Below are positions 7,035-15,363 of a DNA stretch of 64,000 nucleotides, piece after piece; within the stretch, counting starts at the first letter, position 1, and each line of letters starts with the position of its first letter. Under the pieces are notes generated by a model, which saw only the letters and a list, made by a program, of their open reading frames with translations, did no database searches and had not been told where the DNA came from. Location of the stretch: contig JBGTSY010000009.1 in assembly GCA_041940025.1 (NCBI GenBank), positions 1 to 64,000 of the forward strand, given 5' to 3'. The position numbers and the translations under genes were made by a program. The stretch is from UBA5859 sp041940025. Lineage in GTDB: Bacteria > Pseudomonadota > Gammaproteobacteria > UBA5859.

Positions 7035-8597
7035 TCAGTCGAAGAGGCGAGATTGGGAAGGGTTGAACAAGCCCGTTTGGGGTGGTGCGCGCTCTGGAGG
7101 CAGCGTATGTCGCTTTGTGTCATCAACGGCAATGGCCTTCTGGTTCAGATGCTTGAGGATGTGCGCAATTACCGCCGGATACCCAAAACACTCGCTACGC
7201 TCATGGGGCAAGCTTTCTTCGATACTGGCAATCACCTTGACCTTTCCACCACAACGCTCACAGGTTTCAATGTCAATATTGAACACGCGCTTGAGGCGCT
7301 GCATCCAGGTCATGGCACGATGCTGCTCCTCCGGGCTCTTGTCGAGCCAATCCGCACCGCCTGCCTGAACCTTTGTCGTTTTCTTACCACGCTTTGCGGG
7401 AGTGATCTGACCACGGTGTTTACTGTTGGGCGCAAAAACGCCGTGAAATCTTGTGAGATTAACCCTTGGCTTGGGCACCAGGGCCGCGAGCTTCGCGATA
7501 AAGTCCAAGGGCTGAAAAATGACGTGTGTGGTGCCATTGCGATACGGGGTTTTGAGTTCATACCGAACTTGTCCGTTGGAAGTTAATGACAGGCGTTTTT
7601 CTGAAACAGCGGGTCGGCTCACGTAGCGACAGAGTCGTTCGAGCTTATCACGCTGATGGACTTCGGCCATCACTCCAGCGTGCAGGGAAAAACCGGCGTG
7701 GTTGGCCACGCGACTGCTGGTCGTTGGCTGATCTTCTCGCGCAGGTAAGGTTTGCAAGGTAAACACCTTGCGACCCTGCTGAGGACCGGTAGCAATGCGG
7801 TAAGTGACAGAGTGACCGTGTAGCTGAGTTAACACATCGTCTTCAGCCTGCTCCAATGTTAACCAGGTATTCTCTGCATCGCGTTCCAGCAGACCACGCT
7901 TTTCCAGACAGCGAGCGACTCGGTGGCTGATTGTGTGGACGAGCGTAGTCAGCTCATCGTGAGTTGGCGCCTTAACGCGATGAAAGCGAGTTGTACCGAC
8001 GTTATCTTCGGCATAAGCGCCATCAAGAAACAGCATGTGGTAATGAACATTGAGATTGAGCGCAGAACCAAAACGCTGAATCAGAGTCACCGCACCGGTT
8101 TGCGCGGTAGCTTTGGTAAACCCCGCTTGCTTGATTTGGTGGGTCGAGAGCGTGCGGTAGACGATGCCCAAAACCTTACCCATCAGCTCTGGGTAACGAG
8201 ACAGAAGAAAACGAAGCTGGAAAGGAAAGCTCAGAACCCACTGGCGTATGGGAACTTCGGGAAATACCTCATCCACCAACAGCGCGGCACTCTCCGCCAT
8301 CCGGCGAGCACCGCAGCTGGGGCAGAACCCTCTGCGCTTGCAACTAAATGCCACCAAGCGTTCATGGTGGCAATCTTCGCAACGCACGCGCAAAAAACCA
8401 TGCTCCAGGCGACCGCATTGGAGAAACTCCTCAAACTCTCGATGAATGTATTGGGGCAGAGTTTTTCCCTGGTTTTCCAGTGATGCCTTGAAAACCGGAT
8501 AGTGTTGCTGAACCAGCTGGTAGAGCAACGTCTTTTCGGGTTGGTGGCGTTCGTAGTTTGGTGATCCGTGCGCCCCAGCATTCCTTGCTAGTGACAT
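7035..8597 (-). CDS. IS91-family HUH transposase, copy B
   Basis: Translation identical to the transposase at 938-2500: zinc-binding Cys cluster, HUH motif 'NVHYHMLFLDG', catalytic 'LCRYVSRP' and the same unusual 13-residue insertion near the C-terminus. The likely start is the ATG at 8597, next to the LexA box at 8613-8632. Both copies appear intact, so either could act on both elements. Identity of both copies including flanks points to block duplication rather than two independent insertions. Confidence 0.93.
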   Translation of the reverse strand: MSLARNAGAHGSPNYERHQPEKTLLYQLVQQHYPVFKASLENQGKTLPQYIHREFEEFLQCGRLEHGFLRVRCEDCHHERLVAFSCKRRGFCPSCGARRMAESAALLVDEVFPEVPIRQWVLSFPFQLRFLLSRYPELMGKVLGIVYRTLSTHQIKQAGFTKATAQTGAVTLIQRFGSALNLNVHYHMLFLDGAYAEDNVGTTRFHRVKAPTHDELTTLVHTISHRVARCLEKRGLLERDAENTWLTLEQAEDDVLTQLHGHSVTYRIATGPQQGRKVFTLQTLPAREDQPTTSSRVANHAGFSLHAGVMAEVHQRDKLERLCRYVSRPAVSEKRLSLTSNGQVRYELKTPYRNGTTHVIFQPLDFIAKLAALVPKPRVNLTRFHGVFAPNSKHRGQITPAKRGKKTTKVQAGGADWLDKSPEEQHRAMTWMQRLKRVFNIDIETCERCGGKVKVIASIEESLPHERSECFGYPAVIAHILKHLNQKAIAVDDTKRHTLPPERAPPQTGLFNPSQSRLFD

Positions 8598-8612
8598 GAG
8601 CATCTTCCCTGA

Positions 8613-8632
8613 TACTGTTTTTACATACAGTA
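8613..8632 (-). promoter_or_regulatory. LexA (SOS) box of the IS91 transposase, copy B
   Basis: Same 20-base site as at 2516-2535, 15 bases upstream of the likely start codon of copy B. Confidence 0.8.
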
Positions 8633-8657
8633 TACAGCATCGGCGCCCGATGCCTAA

Positions 8658-9092
8658 CATTCGACTGACAAATGGCGACAGCGACTCAGTGATTGGATAG
8701 ACATGATTGATCGTTGGACCAATACACCGACGCCTGAAGCTGTGATGCGCATTAGTATCTTTTTCGATTTACGCGGCATTTATGGCAACCAAAAACTAGC
8801 TCATCAGCTACAGCAGCACATGCTTGAAAAAACCCGGCAAAACACGATTTTTCAAGCAGCATTAGCTACCAACGTGTTAGCAACAACACCCCCGCTTAAT
8901 CTCTTCAAGCGTTTCGTGGTAAAAAGAAAAGGCGATCATCGCAATACTTTAAACCTGAAACAGCAAGGAATATTACCCATCGTTGATATGCTGCGCTTGC
9001 ATGCATTAGCAGCGGATATTAGCGCTATCAACTCGCTAGAGCGTGCCGATGGACTCATAGCCAAAAAATCGCGTTGTCTCACACGCAGCTGA
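8658..9092 (+). pseudogene. DUF294-type fragment, copy B
   Basis: Same fragment as 2561-3046 up to the repeat boundary at 9041, after which the frame continues only briefly into unrelated sequence and stops at 9092. The tails after 'INSLE' differ between the copies and neither resembles the expected family continuation, so both are truncated. Confidence 0.6.
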
Positions 9093-9272
9093 ACTCAGCC
9101 GTTAATCCACACTCACGCCAAGAGACACCGCTAGACTTGAGCGGCTCTGTTGTTGTGAACACATTGGTGACAACCGTCACTAAGCAAAGGTTATCTTGTT
9201 AGATTAAAAATGGTATAACTTTTCTAATTCACAAAAGACGAGAGCACGGCCTAGCTACGCGTTGGCAGGGCA

Positions 9273-9318
9273 GCGCCCCTTTTGTTATCCCATCCAAGCT
9301 TCGTTTGCTCTCATTAAC
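9273..9318. repeat. Flanking repeat, left of the VOC-TfoX-methyltransferase group
   Basis: This 46-base stretch (GCGCCCCT... TTCGTTTGCT...AAC) aligns without gaps to 11021-11066 with 33 of 46 identical bases, and the GC-rich 25 bases before each are also alike. The pair brackets three same-strand genes. No full integron attC core was found. Confidence 0.5.
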
Positions 9319-9356
9319 ACCAGAGTCCCTTTGCGATATAAAGGAGGTATCAAAAA

Positions 9357-9773
9357 ATGATAGAACCAAAAAGCTCTTTTCCGGTGTTTATCGTTAAGGA
9401 TCTTGATGCAGCAAGATCCTTTTACACAGAACACATCGGATTTGAACTCGTCTTTTCAGGTGATTGGTATGTGCACCTAGTTTCGAGTGCGGGTGTTCAG
9501 GTTGGATTTATGCTGCCAAATCAACCCACACAACCACCCATATTTCAAAAACCACACGCAAGCGAAGGTGTTATTTTCAGTCTGGAAGTGGAAGACGCTG
9601 ATACCGCATTTACAGTCGCTAAAGCAAAATCGCTCAATATCGTGCTTAATTTGAGATCGGAAGATTGGGGGCAACGTCACTTCTGTATCCAAGATCCGAA
9701 CGGGATTTATTTGGACATTGTTCAGTCTTCTGAAGCGACCGAAGAATATCAGAGTGATTATGTCTCAACATAG
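9357..9773 (+). CDS. VOC family (glyoxalase/bleomycin-resistance fold) protein
   Basis: Single-domain VOC protein of 138 residues. The N-terminal 'FPVFIVKDLDAARSFYTEHI' and C-terminal 'FCIQDPNGIYLDIVQ' are the classic beginning and end of the fold, with a metal-ligand Glu position apparently replaced by Asp near the end. Many stand-alone relatives are resistance or dioxygenase-like proteins; the substrate here is unknown. AAAGGAGG precedes the ATG at ideal spacing, an unusually strong ribosome site. The gene overlaps the next by 14 bases, so they are translated together. The flanking ~46-base repeats suggest the three-gene group moved as a unit. Confidence 0.85.
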   Translation: MIEPKSSFPVFIVKDLDAARSFYTEHIGFELVFSGDWYVHLVSSAGVQVGFMLPNQPTQPPIFQKPHASEGVIFSLEVEDADTAFTVAKAKSLNIVLNLRSEDWGQRHFCIQDPNGIYLDIVQSSEATEEYQSDYVST

Positions 9774-10023
9774 GAGCCTTACCGATCTCAAGAACATTGG
9801 AAAGAAAATTGCCGGTCGACTGAACGCTGTAGCTATCTTTTGCGAAGACGATTTGACACGAGTCGGTCCCGTTGGCGCACATCGCATGATTCAGGACAGG
9901 TATCCAGACGAGACACTGTCGGTTTGCTACTATCTGTATTCATTCGAAGGGGCGTTGACTGATAAGCATTGGCAGGATGTCGACGAGAACAGAAAACAGC
10001 AGCTCCAAGCGCTGCTCGACTAA
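9760..10023 (+). CDS. TfoX C-terminal-domain protein
   Basis: Protein of 87 residues that matches only the C-terminal domain of TfoX/Sxy-type proteins: 'LTDLKNIGKKIAGRLNAVAI' (helix-hairpin-helix-like), then 'VGAHRMI' and 'SVCYYLYSFEGALTDKHW', ending in a Lys/Gln-rich helix. Stand-alone TfoX_C proteins are common and poorly understood; full TfoX regulates competence. I choose the ATG at 9760, inside the end of the VOC gene, because the domain begins there; the frame is open from 9718 but the extra residues match nothing. It is probably coupled to the VOC gene. Confidence 0.75.
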   Translation: MSQHRSLTDLKNIGKKIAGRLNAVAIFCEDDLTRVGPVGAHRMIQDRYPDETLSVCYYLYSFEGALTDKHWQDVDENRKQQLQALLD

Positions 10024-10138
10024 CATTCACTGCATGGCTGACTGGATAAAGCTGTTCTCTTTTGTGTTTGCAGACAATATCTGCCCACTTCACCAAGCTT
10101 GTAAATATGGCACTGGGCTGCAATAAAGGAGAAATACG

Positions 10139-10942
10139 ATGAACGAACCCACTCTACAGGTGCTTGAAGAAGTAGCTGACGCTTATGAAAAACGCCTTGT
10201 TCCAGCACTGTTTGCGACATGGGCATATCGGTTAGCCGATGCTGCTGAGATTCAGCAGGGGCAGCACCTCCTGGATGTTGCTTGTGGTACCGGCATACTC
10301 ACGCGAGTCATCGCTGAGCGGGTTGGCGCAGAGGGATCGGTGTCGGGGGTAGATATCAATCCTGGTATGATAGCTGTTGCGAATCGCATTGCTCCTGAGA
10401 TTGAATGGCGTGAAGGAGATGTTGAGGCATTGCCCTATGAAGATGATAGCTTTGATGTGGTTTTCTGCCAATTTGGCTTGATGCTCTTTTCTTCTCCAAA
10501 GAACGCGCTACAAGAAATGCAACGCGTCTTAAAACCCGGCGGTCGTTTGCTGGTATCGGTGTTTGGCGCTCTGGAGGATTTGCCTGCCTATGCAGCCATT
10601 GCAGACGTATACGAGCAGGTAGTAAATCAGTCAGTTGCGGATGCGCTTCGCATGCCTTTTTCGATGGGTGACACCGATGCGCTTACATCGGTGTTCACCA
10701 GTGCAGGTATTCACTCTGCAGAAATGAATCTGGAAGAAAGAATGGCCTGCTTTGCAAGTGTGAAGGATATGGTTCTGTCGGATGCGAAGGGATGGTTCCC
10801 GTTTGCCGGAATCCACCTGGACGAGGACACAATCGAACTCGTCACTAAAAATGCTGAAACAGCTTTAAAAGCATTTCACACCTCCGGCGGTGCAGTGGAG
10901 TTTCCAGTGCGGGTACAGATCGTGACCGCAACCAAATCATGA
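10139..10942 (+). CDS. Class I SAM-dependent methyltransferase (UbiE-like)
   Basis: Protein of 267 residues with a Rossmann methyltransferase core: SAM-binding motif I 'LLDVACGTGILTRVIAERVG' (about residues 43-62), acidic motif II 'VSGVDINPGMI', motif 'GDVEALPYEDDSFDVVFCQF' (about 98-117) and 'RVLKPGGRLLVSVFG'. These are typical of the Methyltransf_11/UbiE group acting on small molecules. The C-terminal 100 residues are less typical. AAAGGAGAAATACG gives a strong ribosome site before ATG 10139. It follows the VOC and TfoX_C genes with a 115-base gap and is inside the same pair of flanking repeats. Substrate unknown. Confidence 0.85.
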   Translation: MNEPTLQVLEEVADAYEKRLVPALFATWAYRLADAAEIQQGQHLLDVACGTGILTRVIAERVGAEGSVSGVDINPGMIAVANRIAPEIEWREGDVEALPYEDDSFDVVFCQFGLMLFSSPKNALQEMQRVLKPGGRLLVSVFGALEDLPAYAAIADVYEQVVNQSVADALRMPFSMGDTDALTSVFTSAGIHSAEMNLEERMACFASVKDMVLSDAKGWFPFAGIHLDEDTIELVTKNAETALKAFHTSGGAVEFPVRVQIVTATKS

Positions 10943-11020
10943 TATCTTCGGCAAGTAGGCGTATAGAGCAGATGGCCGACCCACAAAGCCATGCAACCGA
11001 CGCACGTAGCTCGCACGGCT

Positions 11021-11066
11021 GCGCCCCTCTCATTATCTTGTACAAATTTCGTTTGCTTTCGACAAC
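11021..11066. repeat. Flanking repeat, right of the VOC-TfoX-methyltransferase group
   Basis: Partner of 9273-9318 (33 of 46 bases identical, same orientation). It marks the right limit of the three-gene group. Confidence 0.5.
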
Positions 11067-11140
11067 TCAGTAGAAATCAACGATCACATACTAAAGACCC
11101 TTCATCTTAGCCCTGCTTGCGACATATCTAAATGGTGAGG

Positions 11141-12574
11141 TTACCCGTTGGGTTTAGATAATCCTTGCAATGGCCGATCTGCCAAGATTAACGCCATAGC
11201 TAAAAGCAATAGTGCACCGTTTATAGATAGCAGGTGTGACTGGTTTACCATTTTCGGATGGATAAACCCGTAGCCGATTACCAGTAAAATAATTAATGCA
11301 GTAGTCAGAAGCCGAAGCAGACGATTAGATTGATGTTGCTGGGAATTTTTTAAACTAAATAATAACGCAACACTTAAACTCACACTGAAAACAATTGTGG
11401 GTTCTAAATCTGCGATTAAATTTGCTATTGCAGCCATACTCAGTGCTGGCGGCGTTCCCCACACAATGCCGTTCCAGATGCGAATGGTGCCAGTGGGGCA
11501 GGCGGATTTAGCTAACCATATATTGATCCCGCTGACGCACACAGCCGTTAGCGCGAGGCCGAGGAAGAAATATAAAAACTTCACTTCGAGGCCGCCAAAT
11601 TGACCGAAATGAAGACGATAAACTGAATAAGCGATTTGCCTGCCGATAGGCCCATCGGAAAGCTGTTGATGACCAAGAAAATTACCCTCGGCGCTATAGC
11701 GATACATTTCTGAGTAAATTAAACGACCGGGTAGGGTCGCGGCGATTTCCATATACTGCTGCTCGGTACCGAGCTTATGGACAACAAAATAGATGGGCGT
11801 CGCCTCGGACTGATGTTGGGCTAGGTGCTGAAACGCAGTCTCGATATCGAGATGTGTTGAAGCGTTTTCAATCAGGGGATCACCGCCATAAACCTCTTCC
11901 CAAACGGCTTGTGGTTTCCCATCGTAGTTAAAATGGGCAATAGTCATGGCTAATGGCCCAACTAAGCCGAAAAATGCGCCAGTTAGGGCGATCATCAGAT
12001 GAAAGGGTAATCCCCACACCGATAGTCGATTATGGATGTCGGTTTGCTCCAAACGTCGACTACCGCCTAGACGAAGTTGAAAGGCATCTTTAAATATACT
12101 GGGGTGGGACACGATTCCCGATAGGATTAAACTGATCAACATCACGCCCAAAATGCTGACCAAAACCATTCCCACATCATGGGGCAGATGCAAATAGTAA
12201 TGGAATTCCCGTAAAAAATGCGCCCAGCCTTCATTGACCTGCTGGGCAAAACTACCATCTTGGTTGAGCCACCATTCCTGTTCGTCCGCAGAAATATGAC
12301 TGCGGGGCAACTCTCTGCTGGGCAGCACAATATAGACTTGCTCGGCGGGTTTTGTTACCCCTTGCTGGTATTGATGCAGTGCTTGCGCCATGGCAGCGGT
12401 AGTGAACTGTTTGTACTCTTGCACCTCGGGCTGTTGCCAACGCTCAAACTCAGTGGCGAAAACCACCAATGTGCCCGTCAAACAAATAAAGTACAAAAAA
12501 ACCCCGGCACTCAACCCCACCGCAGAGTGGGAGGCCAATGCGCGTTTAACTAGGTTTGGGGAATATTTAATCAT
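11141..12574 (-). CDS. PepSY-associated TM helix protein (iron-uptake linked)
   Basis: Inner-membrane protein of about 477 residues of the PepSY_TM family. Visible: an N-terminal hydrophobic helix ('SAGVFLYFICLTGTLVVF', about residues 22-39), an extracytoplasmic stretch, a His-containing membrane segment ('FLREFHYYLHLPHDVGMVLV'), further helices and a cluster of hydrophobic helices at the C-terminus. Relatives next to siderophore receptors are proposed to act as ferric-siderophore reductases. I choose ATG 12574 (AAGGA well spaced) over the longer frame to 12610, which would overlap the upstream gene. It is transcribed away from the TonB receptor, behind the small membrane protein, from a region with Fur-like sites. 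Confidence 0.85.
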   Translation of the reverse strand: MIKYSPNLVKRALASHSAVGLSAGVFLYFICLTGTLVVFATEFERWQQPEVQEYKQFTTAAMAQALHQYQQGVTKPAEQVYIVLPSRELPRSHISADEQEWWLNQDGSFAQQVNEGWAHFLREFHYYLHLPHDVGMVLVSILGVMLISLILSGIVSHPSIFKDAFQLRLGGSRRLEQTDIHNRLSVWGLPFHLMIALTGAFFGLVGPLAMTIAHFNYDGKPQAVWEEVYGGDPLIENASTHLDIETAFQHLAQHQSEATPIYFVVHKLGTEQQYMEIAATLPGRLIYSEMYRYSAEGNFLGHQQLSDGPIGRQIAYSVYRLHFGQFGGLEVKFLYFFLGLALTAVCVSGINIWLAKSACPTGTIRIWNGIVWGTPPALSMAAIANLIADLEPTIVFSVSLSVALLFSLKNSQQHQSNRLLRLLTTALIILLVIGYGFIHPKMVNQSHLLSINGALLLLAMALILADRPLQGLSKPNG

Positions 12575-12578
12575 GAAC

Positions 12579-13130
12579 TTATCCTTGAAGGATGAAAGCG
12601 GAGAGTCCAATGGTTGCTAGTAAAAAACTGATTTTTCGCACTAGTGATCCACCACTACATAACCAGGTGGTGAGGATGGCCCAGAACAGAAGCAACATAA
12701 ATGCAGCGCTTACCCATTGGTTGGCCGCTGAAAACGGAAGCAATTGTGCGCTGACAATGGCCAGTCCTAAGGCCGATATTCCGGCAATTGGTCCAGAGGC
12801 CAAAAACAGGATGAATTGATAAGTCTTGGGTTGGGTTGCCGAAGCCGCCTTTGTCCGGGGGGAGGCATTAGTTTGGTTTGTACGCCATTGTAAATTGGAA
12901 GCCACCATTACCCACGCACACAGGCTGGTGCTCAGCGCGCAGTAAACCACCGCGTATTCATAGCCTAGATGTTGCGACCAGAGCGGAATTGCGCTGAGCA
13001 CTAATATCCAACTCAATAGCAAAATGTAGGGTTTTTTTGTAGTTGTTTTGCGCCAACTCCACCGTAGCAGTAGCGCTCCTGCCATCGAGCAAGCAACCGC
13101 GATTGCATTCCAACCATAGAGCACACTCAT
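12579..13130 (-). CDS. Membrane protein of siderophore-uptake neighbourhoods (DUF3325/DUF3649-like)
   Basis: Protein of about 183 residues with five or six hydrophobic helices. The N-terminal half ('MSVLYGWNAIAVACSMAGAL', paired helices) resembles DUF3325 and the C-terminal half ('FLASGPIAGISALGLAIVSA') resembles DUF3649; these two small families usually occur as separate genes beside PepSY proteins and TonB receptors, so this may be a fusion. That assignment is from memory of the families and is moderate. I choose ATG 13130; a TTG at 13139 is possible. It precedes the PepSY gene with only 4 bases between them and shares the Fur-like control region with the divergent receptor. Confidence 0.6.
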   Translation of the reverse strand: MSVLYGWNAIAVACSMAGALLLRWSWRKTTTKKPYILLLSWILVLSAIPLWSQHLGYEYAVVYCALSTSLCAWVMVASNLQWRTNQTNASPRTKAASATQPKTYQFILFLASGPIAGISALGLAIVSAQLLPFSAANQWVSAAFMLLLFWAILTTWLCSGGSLVRKISFLLATIGLSAFILQG

Positions 13131-13165
13131 ACACACCAAATCTATGCCAGTTAAATTTGAGTGCC

Positions 13166-13182
13166 ATTATAATCATTTATCT
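13166..13182. promoter_or_regulatory. Fur-like site 1
   Basis: ATTATAATCATTTATCT; on the minus strand GATAAATGATTATAAT, close to the Fur hexamer-repeat consensus (GATAAT units). It lies between the divergent iron-uptake genes. Confidence 0.6.
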
Positions 13183-13189
13183 TGTAAAT

Positions 13190-13208
13190 AGGAATCATAA
13201 TCATTATC
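13190..13208. promoter_or_regulatory. Fur box 2 (strong)
   Basis: On the minus strand the site begins GATAATGATTATGATTC and matches 14 of 19 positions of the classical Fur box, with uninterrupted agreement over the first nine. It is 38 bases upstream of the receptor start and about 60 from the divergent gene, so iron-replete Fur could repress both operons. Confidence 0.75.
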
Positions 13209-13245
13209 ATTCGTGTTTGTGGCTTAAATCCGGAGTGAAGTTGGA

Positions 13246-15351
13246 ATGTGGAATGGCAAACAAATAATGCTATTGGTTGGACTGGGACTTGTGGGCAATA
13301 CTCTCGCCGCCGAGGAGAGTAGTCCCATTGACAATTCGCAAGCGGAAAATCCACCGGGCCTGTCCCCGATCTATGTCAGTGGTGAACAAGAGCCTCAGCA
13401 AGATCTGATTAATCAAGATCAAAAAGCCAGCACGGGTAAAACTTCCGTGTCTATCCAGGATACCCCAGCCTCCATCGCTGTGGTGGAGCAGCAATTTATT
13501 CAACAAACCGGCGCTAAGAATGTGGAGGATGCGCTACATTATTCTTCCGGCGTGTATGCCGGAAATTTTGGTTTTGATACCCGCGGTGATTGGTCTTATG
13601 TGCGAGGTTTGGACGTGTCCAAATACCTCGATGGTCTGCGTTCTAGTTATGGTTTTTACAATAACACTCGACCCAATGTGTATGCATTGGAAACAGTGGA
13701 AGTCTTGAAAGGACCCGCTTCGGTTTTATACGGTCAGGCGGAGTTAGGGGGCATTGTAAACGCGGTGTCTAAATTACCCGAAGCCAATTCGCGGGGAGAA
13801 ATCTGGGCTCAAGTGGGTTCTTATCAGCGCAAACAATTGGCCACGGATCTCACCGGCCCACTGACCGACGATGGTAAGTGGCTATACCGTTTGGTGGCGC
13901 TCAAGCGCGATAGTGACACCCAAGTTGATTATGTTGCCGACAATGGCTATGTGATTGCCCCGTCTCTTACCTGGCAGCCTACGGATCAAACTTCCTTAAC
14001 GCTATTGCTGAATATGCAGGAAAACAACGGCGGGATTTCTGCGCAATTTTTACCCTCCAAGGGCACCATAGATGCGGCGCCTCTAGGTAAAATTTCCACT
14101 GATCGTTTTGTCGGCGAGCCTGATTGGGATCGTTACGATCGCGAGAGAAATGAATTAACCGCCTTCTTCCAGCACCAGATTAATGAGCAGTGGAAATTAG
14201 ACGCCACCATGCGCACAAGTCACTCTAACACACAGACTCGAGAGCATTGGGTTGACGTCGGCGCTCCAGTAGACGATCTAGGAAATACCACGCGTACCCT
14301 CTATATGGTGGATAGAGAGACGCAAATATTGAATATGGATATACGTACCGAAGGCAAGTTTAGCACTGGATTTGCAGCCCATACGTTGGTGTTGGGTATT
14401 GATACTCAAGACGCCGAATGGAAAGAGGGCAACTATTTCTACGGATACGGAGCAGGAGGCCCGATCAATTTATACAATCCACAGTATGGCTTTGTTAATT
14501 ACGCGGCAATCAGCCCCAGTGATAGAGCTGACAATGAAATACAGCAAATGGGTCTGTATCTAATGGATCATATTGAAGTTGGAAACGCTATCTTGTCGGC
14601 TGCATTACGTCGTGACGATTCCAGCAATACCCTCTTTAACACTGATGGCAGTAAAACAAAAAGCGAAGATAAAGTGACTTCTGGGCGCCTGGGTTTAATG
14701 TATCGTTTACCGTCGGGTGTCTCTCCCTATGTGAGTTATGCCGAGGCGTTTATACCTAATTTGGGCAGTGATGGCACGCCAGGGGGGACACTGGATCCCA
14801 CCACCGGCGAACAAAAGGAAATAGGCGCGAAATATTTATCAGCGGACAAAAATCTTTCGCTTGCCTTTGCCTGGTTTGAAATCGAAGAAGAAAAGCGTAT
14901 CACCCGAGGTAGCGTCCCAGGTAGCGTGAAACAACTCGGAGCGATCGTGGATGGCTGGGAGTTAGAGCTGAAAAAAAATTGGCAGGACTTACAAGTATTA
15001 TTCAACTATACCGACTTAGATGCAGTGGATGATGCCAGTGAAATACGCCTCCCTTACGTGGCGGAAAAACTAGCCTCGCTGTGGGCTAAATACGAATCGG
15101 CCAGCGGCTATCGCGTGGGGCTCGGGGCGCGTTATACGGGTGATTCTGTGGGATCCGGTGGGGAGCCGGAGGTTTCGGGACAGACCTTGTACGATCTCAT
15201 GTTGGGTTATGTTATCGATCAGTGGGAATTTAGTTTGAATGGGAAAAATATTACAGACAAAGAATACATCTCTTGGTGTCGTGGTGTGGACTTAGACTGT
15301 GGTTACGGCGAGCGCCAAAATTATAGTCTAAATGTATGGTATCGATTTTAG
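13246..15351 (+). CDS. TonB-dependent siderophore receptor
   Basis: Outer-membrane ferric-siderophore receptor of 701 residues. A signal peptide ends at 'NTLAAEES' (about residue 22). The plug domain shows 'SIQDTPASIAVVEQQFIQQ' and 'VLKGPASVLYGQAELGGIVN', signatures of the FhuA/FpvA group. The barrel ends in the aromatic C-terminal residue Phe ('SLNVWYRF') needed for barrel assembly. Length is normal for the family. GGAGTGAAG precedes the ATG, and a strong Fur box lies 38 bases upstream, so iron-starvation induction is expected. tonB, exbB and exbD follow in the same direction, making a self-contained import unit. The siderophore cannot be named; no biosynthesis genes are in the window. Confidence 0.93.
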   Translation: MWNGKQIMLLVGLGLVGNTLAAEESSPIDNSQAENPPGLSPIYVSGEQEPQQDLINQDQKASTGKTSVSIQDTPASIAVVEQQFIQQTGAKNVEDALHYSSGVYAGNFGFDTRGDWSYVRGLDVSKYLDGLRSSYGFYNNTRPNVYALETVEVLKGPASVLYGQAELGGIVNAVSKLPEANSRGEIWAQVGSYQRKQLATDLTGPLTDDGKWLYRLVALKRDSDTQVDYVADNGYVIAPSLTWQPTDQTSLTLLLNMQENNGGISAQFLPSKGTIDAAPLGKISTDRFVGEPDWDRYDRERNELTAFFQHQINEQWKLDATMRTSHSNTQTREHWVDVGAPVDDLGNTTRTLYMVDRETQILNMDIRTEGKFSTGFAAHTLVLGIDTQDAEWKEGNYFYGYGAGGPINLYNPQYGFVNYAAISPSDRADNEIQQMGLYLMDHIEVGNAILSAALRRDDSSNTLFNTDGSKTKSEDKVTSGRLGLMYRLPSGVSPYVSYAEAFIPNLGSDGTPGGTLDPTTGEQKEIGAKYLSADKNLSLAFAWFEIEEEKRITRGSVPGSVKQLGAIVDGWELELKKNWQDLQVLFNYTDLDAVDDASEIRLPYVAEKLASLWAKYESASGYRVGLGARYTGDSVGSGGEPEVSGQTLYDLMLGYVIDQWEFSLNGKNITDKEYISWCRGVDLDCGYGERQNYSLNVWYRF

Positions 15352-15363
15352 TGTGGCGATCTC

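Larger units (their letters stand above)
6852..8662 (-). mobile_element. IS91-family insertion sequence, copy B
   Basis: Second copy of the element described for 755-2565, identical as far as compared, with the same candidate origin hairpin (6861-6884), transposase and LexA box. Ends are approximate. Confidence 0.6.
6098..9041. repeat. 2.94-kb direct repeat, copy B
   Basis: This is the second copy of the block at 1-2944. Similarity to a third, short copy (around 4957-5080) begins upstream of 6098, at about 6048, so the fic-tail part is present three times. The two full copies are separated by about 3.15 kb of unique small genes. Homologous recombination between them would delete or amplify that interval. 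Confidence 0.97.

Noticed and set aside
213..11100. Integron cassette array
   Set aside because: Small same-strand genes suggest it, but there is no integrase gene in the window and no pair of attC core sites; the repeats between genes are fic-like tails and other sequences, and IS91 copies explain the duplications.
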